Translations under genes and position numbers: made by a program
Shown: in pieces, positions 1-7,800 of the stretch
Numbering within the stretch: the first letter of the stretch is position 1
How the letters are laid out: each line of letters starts with the position of its first letter
Source: Bacteroidota bacterium
GTDB lineage: Bacteria; Bacteroidota; Bacteroidia; Chitinophagales; Saprospiraceae
Direction of reading: 5' to 3'
Length of the DNA: 15,269 nt
NCBI GenBank assembly: GCA_029573365.1
Contig: JAKQGD010000565.1
Location: 1-15,269, forward strand
Notes under the pieces: generated by a model
The model's input: the letters and a program-made list of their open reading frames with translations, nothing else
The model's database searches: none
What the model was told of the DNA's origin: nothing

Positions 1-139
1 AGGAACCATCTATCCGGATGTCGTTAGAAGCTGTGATGTTTCCATTTATGCTGGTACCCTCCACGATGCTGTTGCTGATGTTGCTGCTGACAGCCTGTGG
101 ACCATTTGTACTTTGCTTTTCGTTTTTTGAGCCAAACAT
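1..139 (-). CDS. Bactofilin family protein, N-terminal fragment cut by the window edge
   Basis: The ATG lies at 137-139 and the frame stays open for 46 codons to the left edge, so the stop is outside the window. The protein begins MFGSKNEK, runs through a polar Ser/Asn/Gln-rich stretch, and then reads NSIVEGTSINGNI (residues about 23-35) and DIRIDGS (about 40-46). This is the usual opening of the bactofilin beta-helical core: a flexible tail, then an 'I.G...I.GNI....DIRIDG' repeat. Bactofilins are small proteins that polymerise without nucleotide into membrane-associated scaffolds, which recruit cell-wall or shape enzymes. An M23 peptidase is often a neighbour, but that region is not visible. 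It lies 152 bases downstream of the PorP/SprF gene on the same strand. I saw no convincing promoter in that gap. The call rests only on the N-terminus. Confidence 0.75.
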   Translation of the reverse strand, partial: MFGSKNEKQSTNGPQAVSSNISNSIVEGTSINGNITASNDIRIDGS

Positions 140-291
140 GAGTAATTCTGCTTTTGGTGTAAAGTATAGTGACGAATATTAAAATTCGTTCAAATTATTA
201 ATCAAATCCACAATGTTATGGGAGCGAGGTCAAGTAAGAAGTAAATCAGGAATTCTGAACAGACAACCCGTGATGAGCGGGGCGATACTTG

Positions 292-1338
292 TCAGAACCG
301 GGGGCAATAAACTCCTCTGTTTTCCGGGCCGCAGATATTGTAAATGAGTGAAAACTCAAATGCTCCATTGGCGGCAGCCGCCTGCCTGAGGCCTGAAACG
401 TTTATATCATAACTGAACCCAAGTCCGAAGTTTTCGTAATTAAACCTGGAAGAAAGGATTACAGCGTCAGAGTGCAAACCTGAAGGCACTTTGTTACCTA
501 TCCTGTACCAAGCTCCTATTTCCCATGACTGGTTTGTAGAACGTGATGGTCCGAGAGCAAACCTGAAGTTTGTTCCTGCATTGAGTTCTCTGTGAGGACC
601 CTGAGCCATAAATACTCCGAAAGGAAGCATGGATATCCTCCTTTGTAGTTCGAATTGCAGACCTGCGTGAATGGTGTATTTGCTGTAGAGGTTTACGGTT
701 TCTCCTAGGAAAGAAACATTGGGCCTGTTGAGGTGAGCAATGGCAGCACCAACATACCAGTTTGTATAATTATCGATGATGCTAAACCACAACAATCCGG
801 CTCCGATATCAGGATAAAGAAAATTGGTGTCTGTAAAGTTGGGCTCATTGATCGGAAGAGTAGGATCAAAACCCTGCCCTGTAATCTGTGTAGGCCATCT
901 GAGGTCAGTGGTAGAAATGCTTCTGTTTGTAAGGGCTGCATCAGCACCTATCACGAGGTAAGAAGCCTTTTTTCTGTAACCGGCCATTTTTTTACTGTAT
1001 GAAAGAGAAAGCCTTCCCTGAGTGGTTCCAAACCGGGATTCGCCGGCTACGTCACCCCAGATAGATCCGCCGATGCCAAAATAGTCCTCACGTCCTACTG
1101 GCACTTTCTGGTCATACGAAACTGAATAGGTGTTGTATGCATTGGCCGCAAGGACGGCTGCCCACTGGTTTCTGTAATTGGCTACCATTCTGGTCTTACA
1201 GTTCATAACTCCCGTCAAGGCCGGATTTAGGTTAAGCGGGGACATATAAAACTGCGTAAAATGTATGTCCTGGGCACTTACAAGTGCCGATGATAGCACC
1301 AGAATCAATACACCGATTTTTGAAACTAAATTGTTCAT
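292..1338 (-). CDS. PorP/SprF family type IX secretion outer-membrane protein (stand-alone copy)
   Basis: This 348-residue protein has a clear signal peptide (residues 1-22, ending LVSAQ). The mature N-terminus reads QDIHFTQFYMSPLNLNPALTG, without the final residues a match to the PorP/SprF hallmark (QD.HFSQF...P...NPA.TG). The rest alternates short hydrophobic strands with polar loops, as expected of an outer-membrane beta-barrel, and the chain ends in YCPRF. Family members partner T9SS: SprF is needed for secretion of the adhesin SprB, and PorP-like proteins are linked to surface attachment of substrates with type B sorting domains. Unlike the copy at 9987-10985, this one has no PKD/type B substrate next to it in the window; its neighbours are a cytoplasmic-type protease operon and a bactofilin. 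It is probably transcribed alone, since 138 bases separate it from the upstream gene. No clear TAnnTTTG promoter was found before it. The family call is firm; the partner is unknown. Confidence 0.92.
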   Translation of the reverse strand: MNNLVSKIGVLILVLSSALVSAQDIHFTQFYMSPLNLNPALTGVMNCKTRMVANYRNQWAAVLAANAYNTYSVSYDQKVPVGREDYFGIGGSIWGDVAGESRFGTTQGRLSLSYSKKMAGYRKKASYLVIGADAALTNRSISTTDLRWPTQITGQGFDPTLPINEPNFTDTNFLYPDIGAGLLWFSIIDNYTNWYVGAAIAHLNRPNVSFLGETVNLYSKYTIHAGLQFELQRRISMLPFGVFMAQGPHRELNAGTNFRFALGPSRSTNQSWEIGAWYRIGNKVPSGLHSDAVILSSRFNYENFGLGFSYDINVSGLRQAAAANGAFEFSLIYNICGPENRGVYCPRF

Positions 1339-1433
1339 ATTAGTAAAAAAGTTAAATTATGTTAGCTAAAATGCCGGACTTTCGTTGAAAATGGAAGGTA
1401 AAAATAGCCTTTCTTTTGATTTCGTGAAATATT

Positions 1434-1453
1434 TGTGATAAAAAAAAATCACA
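1434..1453 (-). other. Perfect 6-bp inverted repeat around an A/T loop, after the protease operon
   Basis: TGTGAT (1434-1439) and ATCACA (1448-1453) are perfect inverted repeats separated by eight A residues. The element lies 23 bases past the serine-protease stop and 95 bases before the PorP/SprF start. Read on the minus strand it is a hairpin with a U-filled loop and only a short U-rich stretch after the stem. It could be a weak terminator for the protease operon or an operator for the PorP/SprF gene. The half-sites resemble Crp/Fnr half-sites, but the spacing is wider than usual. The function is not established by sequence alone. Confidence 0.3.
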
Positions 1454-1476
1454 TTAACAAAATGAGACGTAAAGGT

Positions 1477-2568
1477 CTATGTTTCTGATTTCCACCTGGC
1501 ACCGTAGCTGCTGACCAGCTGATTGTCCAGTTCGTCGGCTTTTTCGAGCAGATTGTTAAAAAGCCTGTACATGGTTTCTTTGTTTAGAAACTGGTCAAAA
1601 ATAAGGAGAGACAATATGATGTCCTGGTCTCTCAGAGATATGGACATGCCTTCCATTTCGTGGTTTTTACGCAGCAGAAAGTGGTACAGGTCTGCAATGC
1701 CTTGATCAGGCAGGGTACACAAATAAACGTCACTAATCAGGAGGCCTGTTTTTTCGTAGTATGATATGTTGACATCGGCACTGCCTTTTTGCACTTTCCA
1801 TGAGTTGGGACCTTTGCGGGTAAGATCTACGTCATAGCCAAGTCTTGAGATGACTTCCTCCACAGATTGACAGATGCCATAGGGCTCATATGCCGCAATC
1901 GCCGAAATCATAGTGATAGAGGCTCCGCACACAGGACAATGTTTTTCTGACTGTTCGGTTTTCTCAAAAATGACCTTAAGGCAGGATGGGCACCTCACTC
2001 CCCTGGCACCATGCCCTTTGCGGAAAGCATCAAGGCAGTCCCTGACATAAGTTATGGGCAGGGAAAAACCTATGCTGTTGCCGTTTTGGATGATAAATGT
2101 GTTGATACCTATGACCTTGCCTTGAGGGTCTACGAGTGGTCCGCCGCTGTTGCCGGGATTGAGGGCTGCGTCATGCTGTATATAACTAATATCTCCTTCC
2201 TTGTGCAAAAGGCTGGAGATGATGCCCTGGGTAGCAGTATATTTCAGGTCAAAGGGATGACCTATGGCTATGACCCGGTCTCCTTCGTCTATCTGGTCTA
2301 TGTTGCCTGCCTCTACCACCGGCATGTCATGGCCCGAGGGCGGAGAGATAAAGGCCAGGTCGTATTTGGTGTCCATATATACCACGGGCACCATCTGGTT
2401 TTTAAAATTTCTGCCAGCGATAACCACATTTTTATTGCCTCTGACCACATGTTCGTTTGTGATAATCAGGTCGGCTTCACGCAGGTAAAAGCCGGTCCCT
2501 GTGCTGTAAGGCGTAGCAATCTGTATGATTACATTTTCGTAGTGTGTTATGATTTCCCGGGAATTCAT
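1477..2568 (-). CDS. Cytoplasmic-type trypsin/HtrA-like serine protease with zinc ribbon and YbjN/CesT-like C-terminal domain
   Basis: The protein has 363 residues. Residues about 10-185 form a chymotrypsin-fold S1C-like protease with the full triad: His40 in TNEHVV, Asp70 in YDLAFI, and Ser141 in NPGNSGGPLV. The domain starts almost at the first residue, and there is no signal peptide, membrane segment or PDZ domain, so it probably acts in the cytoplasm, unlike DegP/DegQ/DegS. A treble-clef-like zinc ribbon follows (Cys193, Cys196, Cys211, Cys214). Residues about 230-357 look like an alpha/beta YbjN/CesT-type domain: strands, then a helix containing YHFLLRKN, then ISLRDQDIILSL, then a final helix ending EKADELDN. 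This part aligns by eye with residues about 77-170 of the upstream protein. Its ATG shares four bases (ATGA) with the stop of that gene, so translation is probably coupled. A proteolytic switch or quality-control role with the partner is inference; the substrate is unknown. Confidence 0.88.
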   Translation of the reverse strand: MNSREIITHYENVIIQIATPYSTGTGFYLREADLIITNEHVVRGNKNVVIAGRNFKNQMVPVVYMDTKYDLAFISPPSGHDMPVVEAGNIDQIDEGDRVIAIGHPFDLKYTATQGIISSLLHKEGDISYIQHDAALNPGNSGGPLVDPQGKVIGINTFIIQNGNSIGFSLPITYVRDCLDAFRKGHGARGVRCPSCLKVIFEKTEQSEKHCPVCGASITMISAIAAYEPYGICQSVEEVISRLGYDVDLTRKGPNSWKVQKGSADVNISYYEKTGLLISDVYLCTLPDQGIADLYHFLLRKNHEMEGMSISLRDQDIILSLLIFDQFLNKETMYRLFNNLLEKADELDNQLVSSYGARWKSET

Positions 2569-3887
2569 ATGTCTTCATTATAATTGAGATCCCTGACCAT
2601 CATAAGGTAGCTTTTGCCAAAGAGGTTCATGTCATCATATTGCAGAGATTTGTAGGAGGGATTCAGGTCCGGATATTCGGCAGCAAAGGACTTTGTAATA
2701 TCCCTGATGGAATCAATCACCGCATGTTTGAGAGGTAAGCCTTTGGCAAGGTAACGTGTGCCAAAACCCAGGCTGATAAAATATTCGTTTTCGCTGATCA
2801 TGTAATAAAGCTTCAGAAAGTCCCGTGTAGGCTCCGGTAGGGCAAACGAATACAGAGCATAACCCACGACATAGCCGCATATGGCATTGGCGTAAGCCAG
2901 GTGTTTATTTTGGTAATACCAATCAAAATCTGTCAGCTGGGCATCCACAATTTCTACAAACCTTTGGTGGCCTTCGGGCATGGATATTCCAAAGGTGGAG
3001 TTGACTTCATATATTTCTTTGCTAAAAAGGCTGTATTCCACTTTGACAAATTGCCTGATACGTGATATGATTTCTCTGTTTTTTTCGTGCACGGACACCA
3101 TGTTGTCATTAAAAAAGAGCTGGTTGCAATCCAGGATGGTTTCCATGGTATTGCCTTCCGGCTTGACCAGGTAATCTATTCTGTACAGGTAATCGAGCAG
3201 TAAAAATGAGATTCCTCCGGGGTAGAGATAGCCGTTTAGCTTTCCGCTGTCTATTTCCTCCAGGACCTTGACGGCTTCATTGTGAAAATACCGGTACTTT
3301 GTTCTTTTTTCCTGTGCAGATACAGGCCTGGTATGTGTAGAGTCTATTGGCTTAAGCCCATCAAACTCATGAATGAGTACGTCGTCTTTGCGGTCAGCAT
3401 GTGTGGCGAGCTCTCTGAGTGCCTGGTAGATTTTGTGAGGCGACCCGTCTTCTACAAAGGTGTCAAACCTGAGACACAGACAATGGTTTTCGTCAAGTGT
3501 AAACCGTGCATACCGGAGTTCAAAATTTTCCTCCAGAACCTTACGCATCAGTCCCAGGGATGGTTGCGGTACCATGACGATGCGGGCCTCAGCGTATAAT
3601 TTTTTGTGGTCTGCCTCGCCGTGTATGACCTTGGACCCCTGGTATATGGTGAAAGTGAGTTTGCCCCGTTTTTTAACATAACTTACATTGTGGCGGCGGT
3701 CATCGCTCAGAAAATCGAGCAGATGGCTGTAGCACTCGAGGTATTTTTCGTTTTCGAACGTATCCATGGCTTTCTCCCAGTTTTTGTATTTGGATTCGTC
3801 CTTGTAGGTGTCCGAATACCTTCCAAACTGGATCACTGGATCCGGAATTTTATTTTTAGCCCCGAAAAATCTGGAAAATAATCCCAT
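2565..3887 (-). CDS. Unnamed protein with YbjN/CesT-like N-terminal domain, partner of the adjacent serine protease
   Basis: I chose the ATG at 3887, which gives 440 residues and a start MGLFSRFFGAKNK, a common amphipathic opening for Bacteroidota cytosolic proteins. An upstream GTG at 3917 would add ten residues and run into the divergent gene's start region. Residues about 36-62 form a helix pair (WEKAMDTFENEKYLECYSHLLDFL, shortened: WEKAMDTF...LLDFL). Residues about 75-175 look like a YbjN/CesT-type fold, with FTIYQGSKVIHG, LMRKVLEENFELRYARF, and a last helix ending ELATHADRKDD. The region from about 195 to 440 is mostly helical and unassigned, with a conserved-looking stretch YPGGISFLLLDYLYRIDYLV (219-238) and a small-residue hydrophobic stretch NAICGYVVGYALYSFAL (334-350). 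There is no signal peptide or lipobox. YbjN/CesT-like folds often act as chaperone or adaptor domains, so presenting substrate to the protease is plausible but inferred. I do not recognise a named family for the whole protein. Confidence 0.8.
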   Translation of the reverse strand: MGLFSRFFGAKNKIPDPVIQFGRYSDTYKDESKYKNWEKAMDTFENEKYLECYSHLLDFLSDDRRHNVSYVKKRGKLTFTIYQGSKVIHGEADHKKLYAEARIVMVPQPSLGLMRKVLEENFELRYARFTLDENHCLCLRFDTFVEDGSPHKIYQALRELATHADRKDDVLIHEFDGLKPIDSTHTRPVSAQEKRTKYRYFHNEAVKVLEEIDSGKLNGYLYPGGISFLLLDYLYRIDYLVKPEGNTMETILDCNQLFFNDNMVSVHEKNREIISRIRQFVKVEYSLFSKEIYEVNSTFGISMPEGHQRFVEIVDAQLTDFDWYYQNKHLAYANAICGYVVGYALYSFALPEPTRDFLKLYYMISENEYFISLGFGTRYLAKGLPLKHAVIDSIRDITKSFAAEYPDLNPSYKSLQYDDMNLFGKSYLMMVRDLNYNEDI

Positions 3888-3919
3888 ATTTACAGCATGA
3901 TTTTGAGGTTTTGCCACAG

Positions 3920-4867
3920 ATGAAATTCCGGACAGAACTTATATTGCCACCATCCAGCCGGAGCATAGGCCATACAGACGGTGTGTTGTTGCTGGGATCC
4001 TGCTTCTCCACTAACATAGGGGACAGGTTGCAAAAATATAAATTTAGATGTTTATCTAATCCCTTTGGCACTGTCTATAATCCTGTATCCATTTCCAGGT
4101 TGATTTCCATGTCGGCGGCCGGGATGAAGACCGACGATTCTTACCTTACTTTTTCGTCAGGTATCTGGGTCCACCCTGATTTTCATAGTTCACTGGCATC
4201 ATCTGACAGGCAGCAGGCTGTCAATCAAATAAACCAGGCCTTGCAGCATGTCAGGAAAGAGCTGCAGGATACGACATACCTATTTATAACCCTGGGCACA
4301 TCTATAGTGTACAGATGGAAAAAGACAGACAAAATAGTGGCTAACTGCCATAAGCTGCCCACATCAGAGTTCACCCGCGAATCCGTGTCAGCACAGGAAG
4401 GTGCCGGGGCCCTTGCAGAGGCTTTTGCCGCAGTCAAAAAAATAAATCCTGACATACGAATCATCCTGACAGTGAGTCCCGTAAGACATGTCAGAGACGG
4501 GCTAGTCGCCAATACCAGAAGCAAGGCCAGACTTTTTGAAATGATTGACATCCTCGAAGCTACCGATGCTGCGGTGTCTTACTTTCCGGCTTATGAATGG
4601 CTGATGGATGACCTCAGAGATTATCGTTATTACGGGGCTGATCTGATACACCCCAATGATCAGGCGATAGAATTTATTTGGGAAAAATTTTCTTCCCACT
4701 ATTTCAACTCAGACACTTCAAATCTCAACATGAGGATTGACAAAGTATTGACAGGTCTAGCCCATAGGCCGTTTAATCCTGATACAGATGAGCACAGAGC
4801 TTTCGTTTCCAGGCTTTCAACAGAAATAAAGGAGCTGGAAACCAGGTACCCCTGGCTTAAATTCTGA
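3920..4867 (+). CDS. GSCFA domain protein (SGNH-hydrolase-like)
   Basis: I start this gene at the ATG at 3920 (315 residues, beginning MKFRTELILP), the usual opening of the family, rather than an in-frame TTG at 3911. The diagnostic GSCFS motif is at residues 26-30. Further family blocks are WVHPDFHSS (about 83-91), FITLGTSIVYRW (122-133), SPVRH (186-190) and YYGADLIHP (237-245). The layout fits the SGNH/GDSL fold: Ser27 is the likely nucleophile, and Asp241 with His244 form the DxxH block. GSCFA proteins are common in Bacteroidota and some Proteobacteria; their substrate is not established, though a role on carbohydrate or ester groups is often supposed. There is no signal peptide, so it is probably cytosolic. 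It diverges from the 440-residue protein, with 32 bases between ATGs, and converges on the PKD gene, with 9 bases between stops. No functional tie to either neighbour is visible. Confidence 0.93.
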   Translation: MKFRTELILPPSSRSIGHTDGVLLLGSCFSTNIGDRLQKYKFRCLSNPFGTVYNPVSISRLISMSAAGMKTDDSYLTFSSGIWVHPDFHSSLASSDRQQAVNQINQALQHVRKELQDTTYLFITLGTSIVYRWKKTDKIVANCHKLPTSEFTRESVSAQEGAGALAEAFAAVKKINPDIRIILTVSPVRHVRDGLVANTRSKARLFEMIDILEATDAAVSYFPAYEWLMDDLRDYRYYGADLIHPNDQAIEFIWEKFSSHYFNSDTSNLNMRIDKVLTGLAHRPFNPDTDEHRAFVSRLSTEIKELETRYPWLKF

Positions 4868-4876
4868 TCATGTTAA

Positions 4877-7800
4877 CTACCTCAGCAGAGTGACATCACC
4901 ACGATAGGATACAGTGCAAGAGTCGACCCTGTATGTCACTTTGTAGAGATACACCTCGGATGGTGCCTGCTTACCACCCATGGTTCCATCCCACGGTTTA
5001 TCAGATGAGTAAACCTGCTTGCCCCACCGGTCAAAAATGGTCATATTTAATAGAGTGGGTTGTTTGTCTTGATCAAAACCCGGCCTTATGGGCCTGAAAA
5101 CGTCATTGTATCCGTCGTTGTTGGGCGAAAACACATTTGGTATTTCCGCTCTGGTATTTTTTACCTCAAAAGAGATGGTTTTCCTGCCGCATGCTTCATA
5201 ATTGGAAATGTAGGCGGTCAGAGTACCAATATACTCAGGAGAAACTACCGGGTTGCTACAATTGAGACATGAAAGTACTCCCGGTTCAGGGGTTGTACCA
5301 TTTATGTCCAGCCAGAAGATGGTGTCTCCTTCTGTCAGCGTGAGATCCAGAGTCACAGGAGCGTTTATCATACATCTGTCTGCTACCAGTACAGTGTCCA
5401 CCACCACAAGATCCGTATGTCTGATATTTATGTTTGTGGTGGCTGTACAACCATTTTGGGATGTGGCCGTAATAGCCAGAATGCTGTTCTGATCGGCCTT
5501 TATGACGATAGAATCACCAGAAATAACTGCGTTTACAGCAGGGTTAAAGGTATATGTCACTCCGGGTGACGCAACGATTTTGTAGGTCTCAGGCCCGCAA
5601 AGGTTTATACTTGCCGGAGCCAATAAAGTTGGTTTTTGCAAAAAGGTAAGTGTGCGTGAAACGGTATCTCTGCATCCTGACTCAGTGTTGACGATAAAAA
5701 GGTCTACTTTGTATGAGCCGGGATTTCCAAAACTGATCAAAGGGTTTGTCTGAGTGCTCAGTATGGCCCCATTGTAAGACCATGTCTGCTGGTCAGCACC
5801 TGTAGACCGGTTTAAGACCTGAACTGCACCATCGCAAGTGGTAGCTTCCGGAAAATCGGCTATTACCTGGTAAATGCCTACAGGTGCCGTAAGTACTGTT
5901 TCGCACCCGGTTTCTGCTGATCTGAGCACCACAGAGGCAAAGGTATTGCCTGATTCCGGCACATAATTGTACGCATAACTGAATGGGCTCACGTTTTGTG
6001 CGGTTTCTCCCTGACCGAAATCCCAGTAATAGGATGAAACGTCCTTGAGGTCCGATACGGTAAAGGTTATCAGTTCGCCCTTGCAGACTTTTTCCTTGTC
6101 GGCAATCAGCCTTCCTTCAGGACCTACCAGTGTTACTTCTTTTTGGACCATATCCGAACAACCCAGATCGGACTTTACCATCAGAGATATGGTGTATTTG
6201 CCTTTATTGTAGGTGGCCACAGGGTTTGTAACCAGTGATCTTTGTCCATTTCCCAGATCCCAACTGTATTTAACCGTATCAAATGAGTCTATGACGCTAT
6301 TTTCTCCCGTGAGTTGCAGTGTTTTGGGATAACAAAAAACAGAGTCAGTGATGCCCGAAATCACGGCATTTGGTTTTGCAGTAACCCTCACTACCACCTG
6401 ATTGTCGGTGACGCAGTTTGTTCCTCTCTCCACGATTTTAAGATCGATAGTATGCTGGCCCGGTGAAGGTAAAGGAATAGTCAGTCCATTGCCTCCCGGA
6501 ACGGCCTGTTCGTCTACCTTCCACAGATAATCAAAATCAGAATCCACCGGTTTTACATCCGTTGCTGTAAGTACTATGTTTTGGCCCTCACAGATAAGAG
6601 GTTCGTATGACAGTTTTACAGATGGCGAATAAACTGTAAATTCCTTATTCTTTTCTGATTTGCATCCCAGAGAATCGACCACTTTCAGCACCACCCATGC
6701 ACTGCCTGATTCCTGCAGGTTGGTAAAGGTGTGGCTAGTTACCGGACTGTTTTTTGTGGTATCGAAACTCCACTGATATGAGATTATGGGAAGGTCATGC
6801 TCAGATATGTCTGTAAAGGTGGCTGTGACAGGGCGACAAAGTGAGTCCCTGTCAGATGTGAATCCGGCATTCAGACCGTAGACATCTACTACGGCATATG
6901 CTGTGTCCCGGCATCCGTTTACATCCCTGACTTCCAGTGTGATGGTATGTTTGCCTGGTGGTAATTTTGCCTTCACAGTATCCCTGTCGGTGACAATGTT
7001 AGGGAAGCCAATTTCCTTAGGAAATGACCACAGATATCCTGATTTACAGCCGATAACGGCATCTTTGCAATGGGTGCTGATGAGTTTGTAATCAACACCT
7101 GCACACCATTTTAGATCGGTTTGAATGTCTGCTATTGGCTCCCTGAGTGAGATGGTTACTGATTCCGTATGTGCGGCACAGTTGTCTGCCTGATTTTCTG
7201 CTGTCAGTGATACCTTGTAATCTCCCTTGCCGGGAAAAGTGTAGTAGAAACTGTCCTGACGAATCTTCTCGCCCATAATTTCCCAATAAAAATCAGTGGC
7301 ATTTTTACTTTTGTTTTCGAAAAACACCTTGAGTCTGTCAGTGCAGCTTACCTGATATTTGATATGAGCACGGGCACCTTTAATGGTAATATTATCGGTG
7401 AATTCGTAAAACTGGCCTCCGTTTTCCAAAGTCATTATTATGGGATATATGCCGGGTTCTTCCCCTCCGGAGTAGGTAAAGAATGAAGTTTTTTCGCAGC
7501 CGGTTATGGTGTTTCCAATACTCAGGTTTACGGCATCTATTTCATCAGGAACACCTAAGATCGAAATAACCAGAGAGTCATTAAGACAGATGACCGGGTC
7601 AGGCAATGATACTGAACAGTTTCCTGACTGAAAAACGGGTTTTTTATGTACATGGATTGTAGCACCGAAATATTTATCCATACATCCGTTTTCGGTTATG
7701 ATGGCCAGATTGACATAATAATCGCCGGGGAAATCATATTCGTGAAAAGCGTCCCCTATGGTAGTAGCATCGTATTCTGTCGAGGTGCCATCACCCCACG

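Noticed and set aside
267..281. CCCG/CGGG short hairpin just after the PorP/SprF stop
   Set aside because: The stem is only 4 bases and no T run follows, so I do not call it a terminator.
1434..1453. Classical Crp site
   Set aside because: The TGTGA/TCACA half-sites are 10 bases apart rather than the usual 6, so it is only listed as an inverted repeat.
2011..2583. Plus-strand open frame of 190 codons opposite the serine protease gene
   Set aside because: It lies wholly antisense to a well-conserved protease with its triad and zinc ribbon, and its own translation shows no recognisable domain.
3888..3917. Upstream GTG start that adds ten residues to the adaptor-like protein
   Set aside because: The ATG at 3887 gives a typical N-terminus; the longer form would reach to within 3 bases of the divergent GSCFA ATG and uses a rarer start codon.
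3911..3919. TTG start three codons before the GSCFA ATG
   Set aside because: MKFRTE is the usual family start, and a TTG start is not needed.
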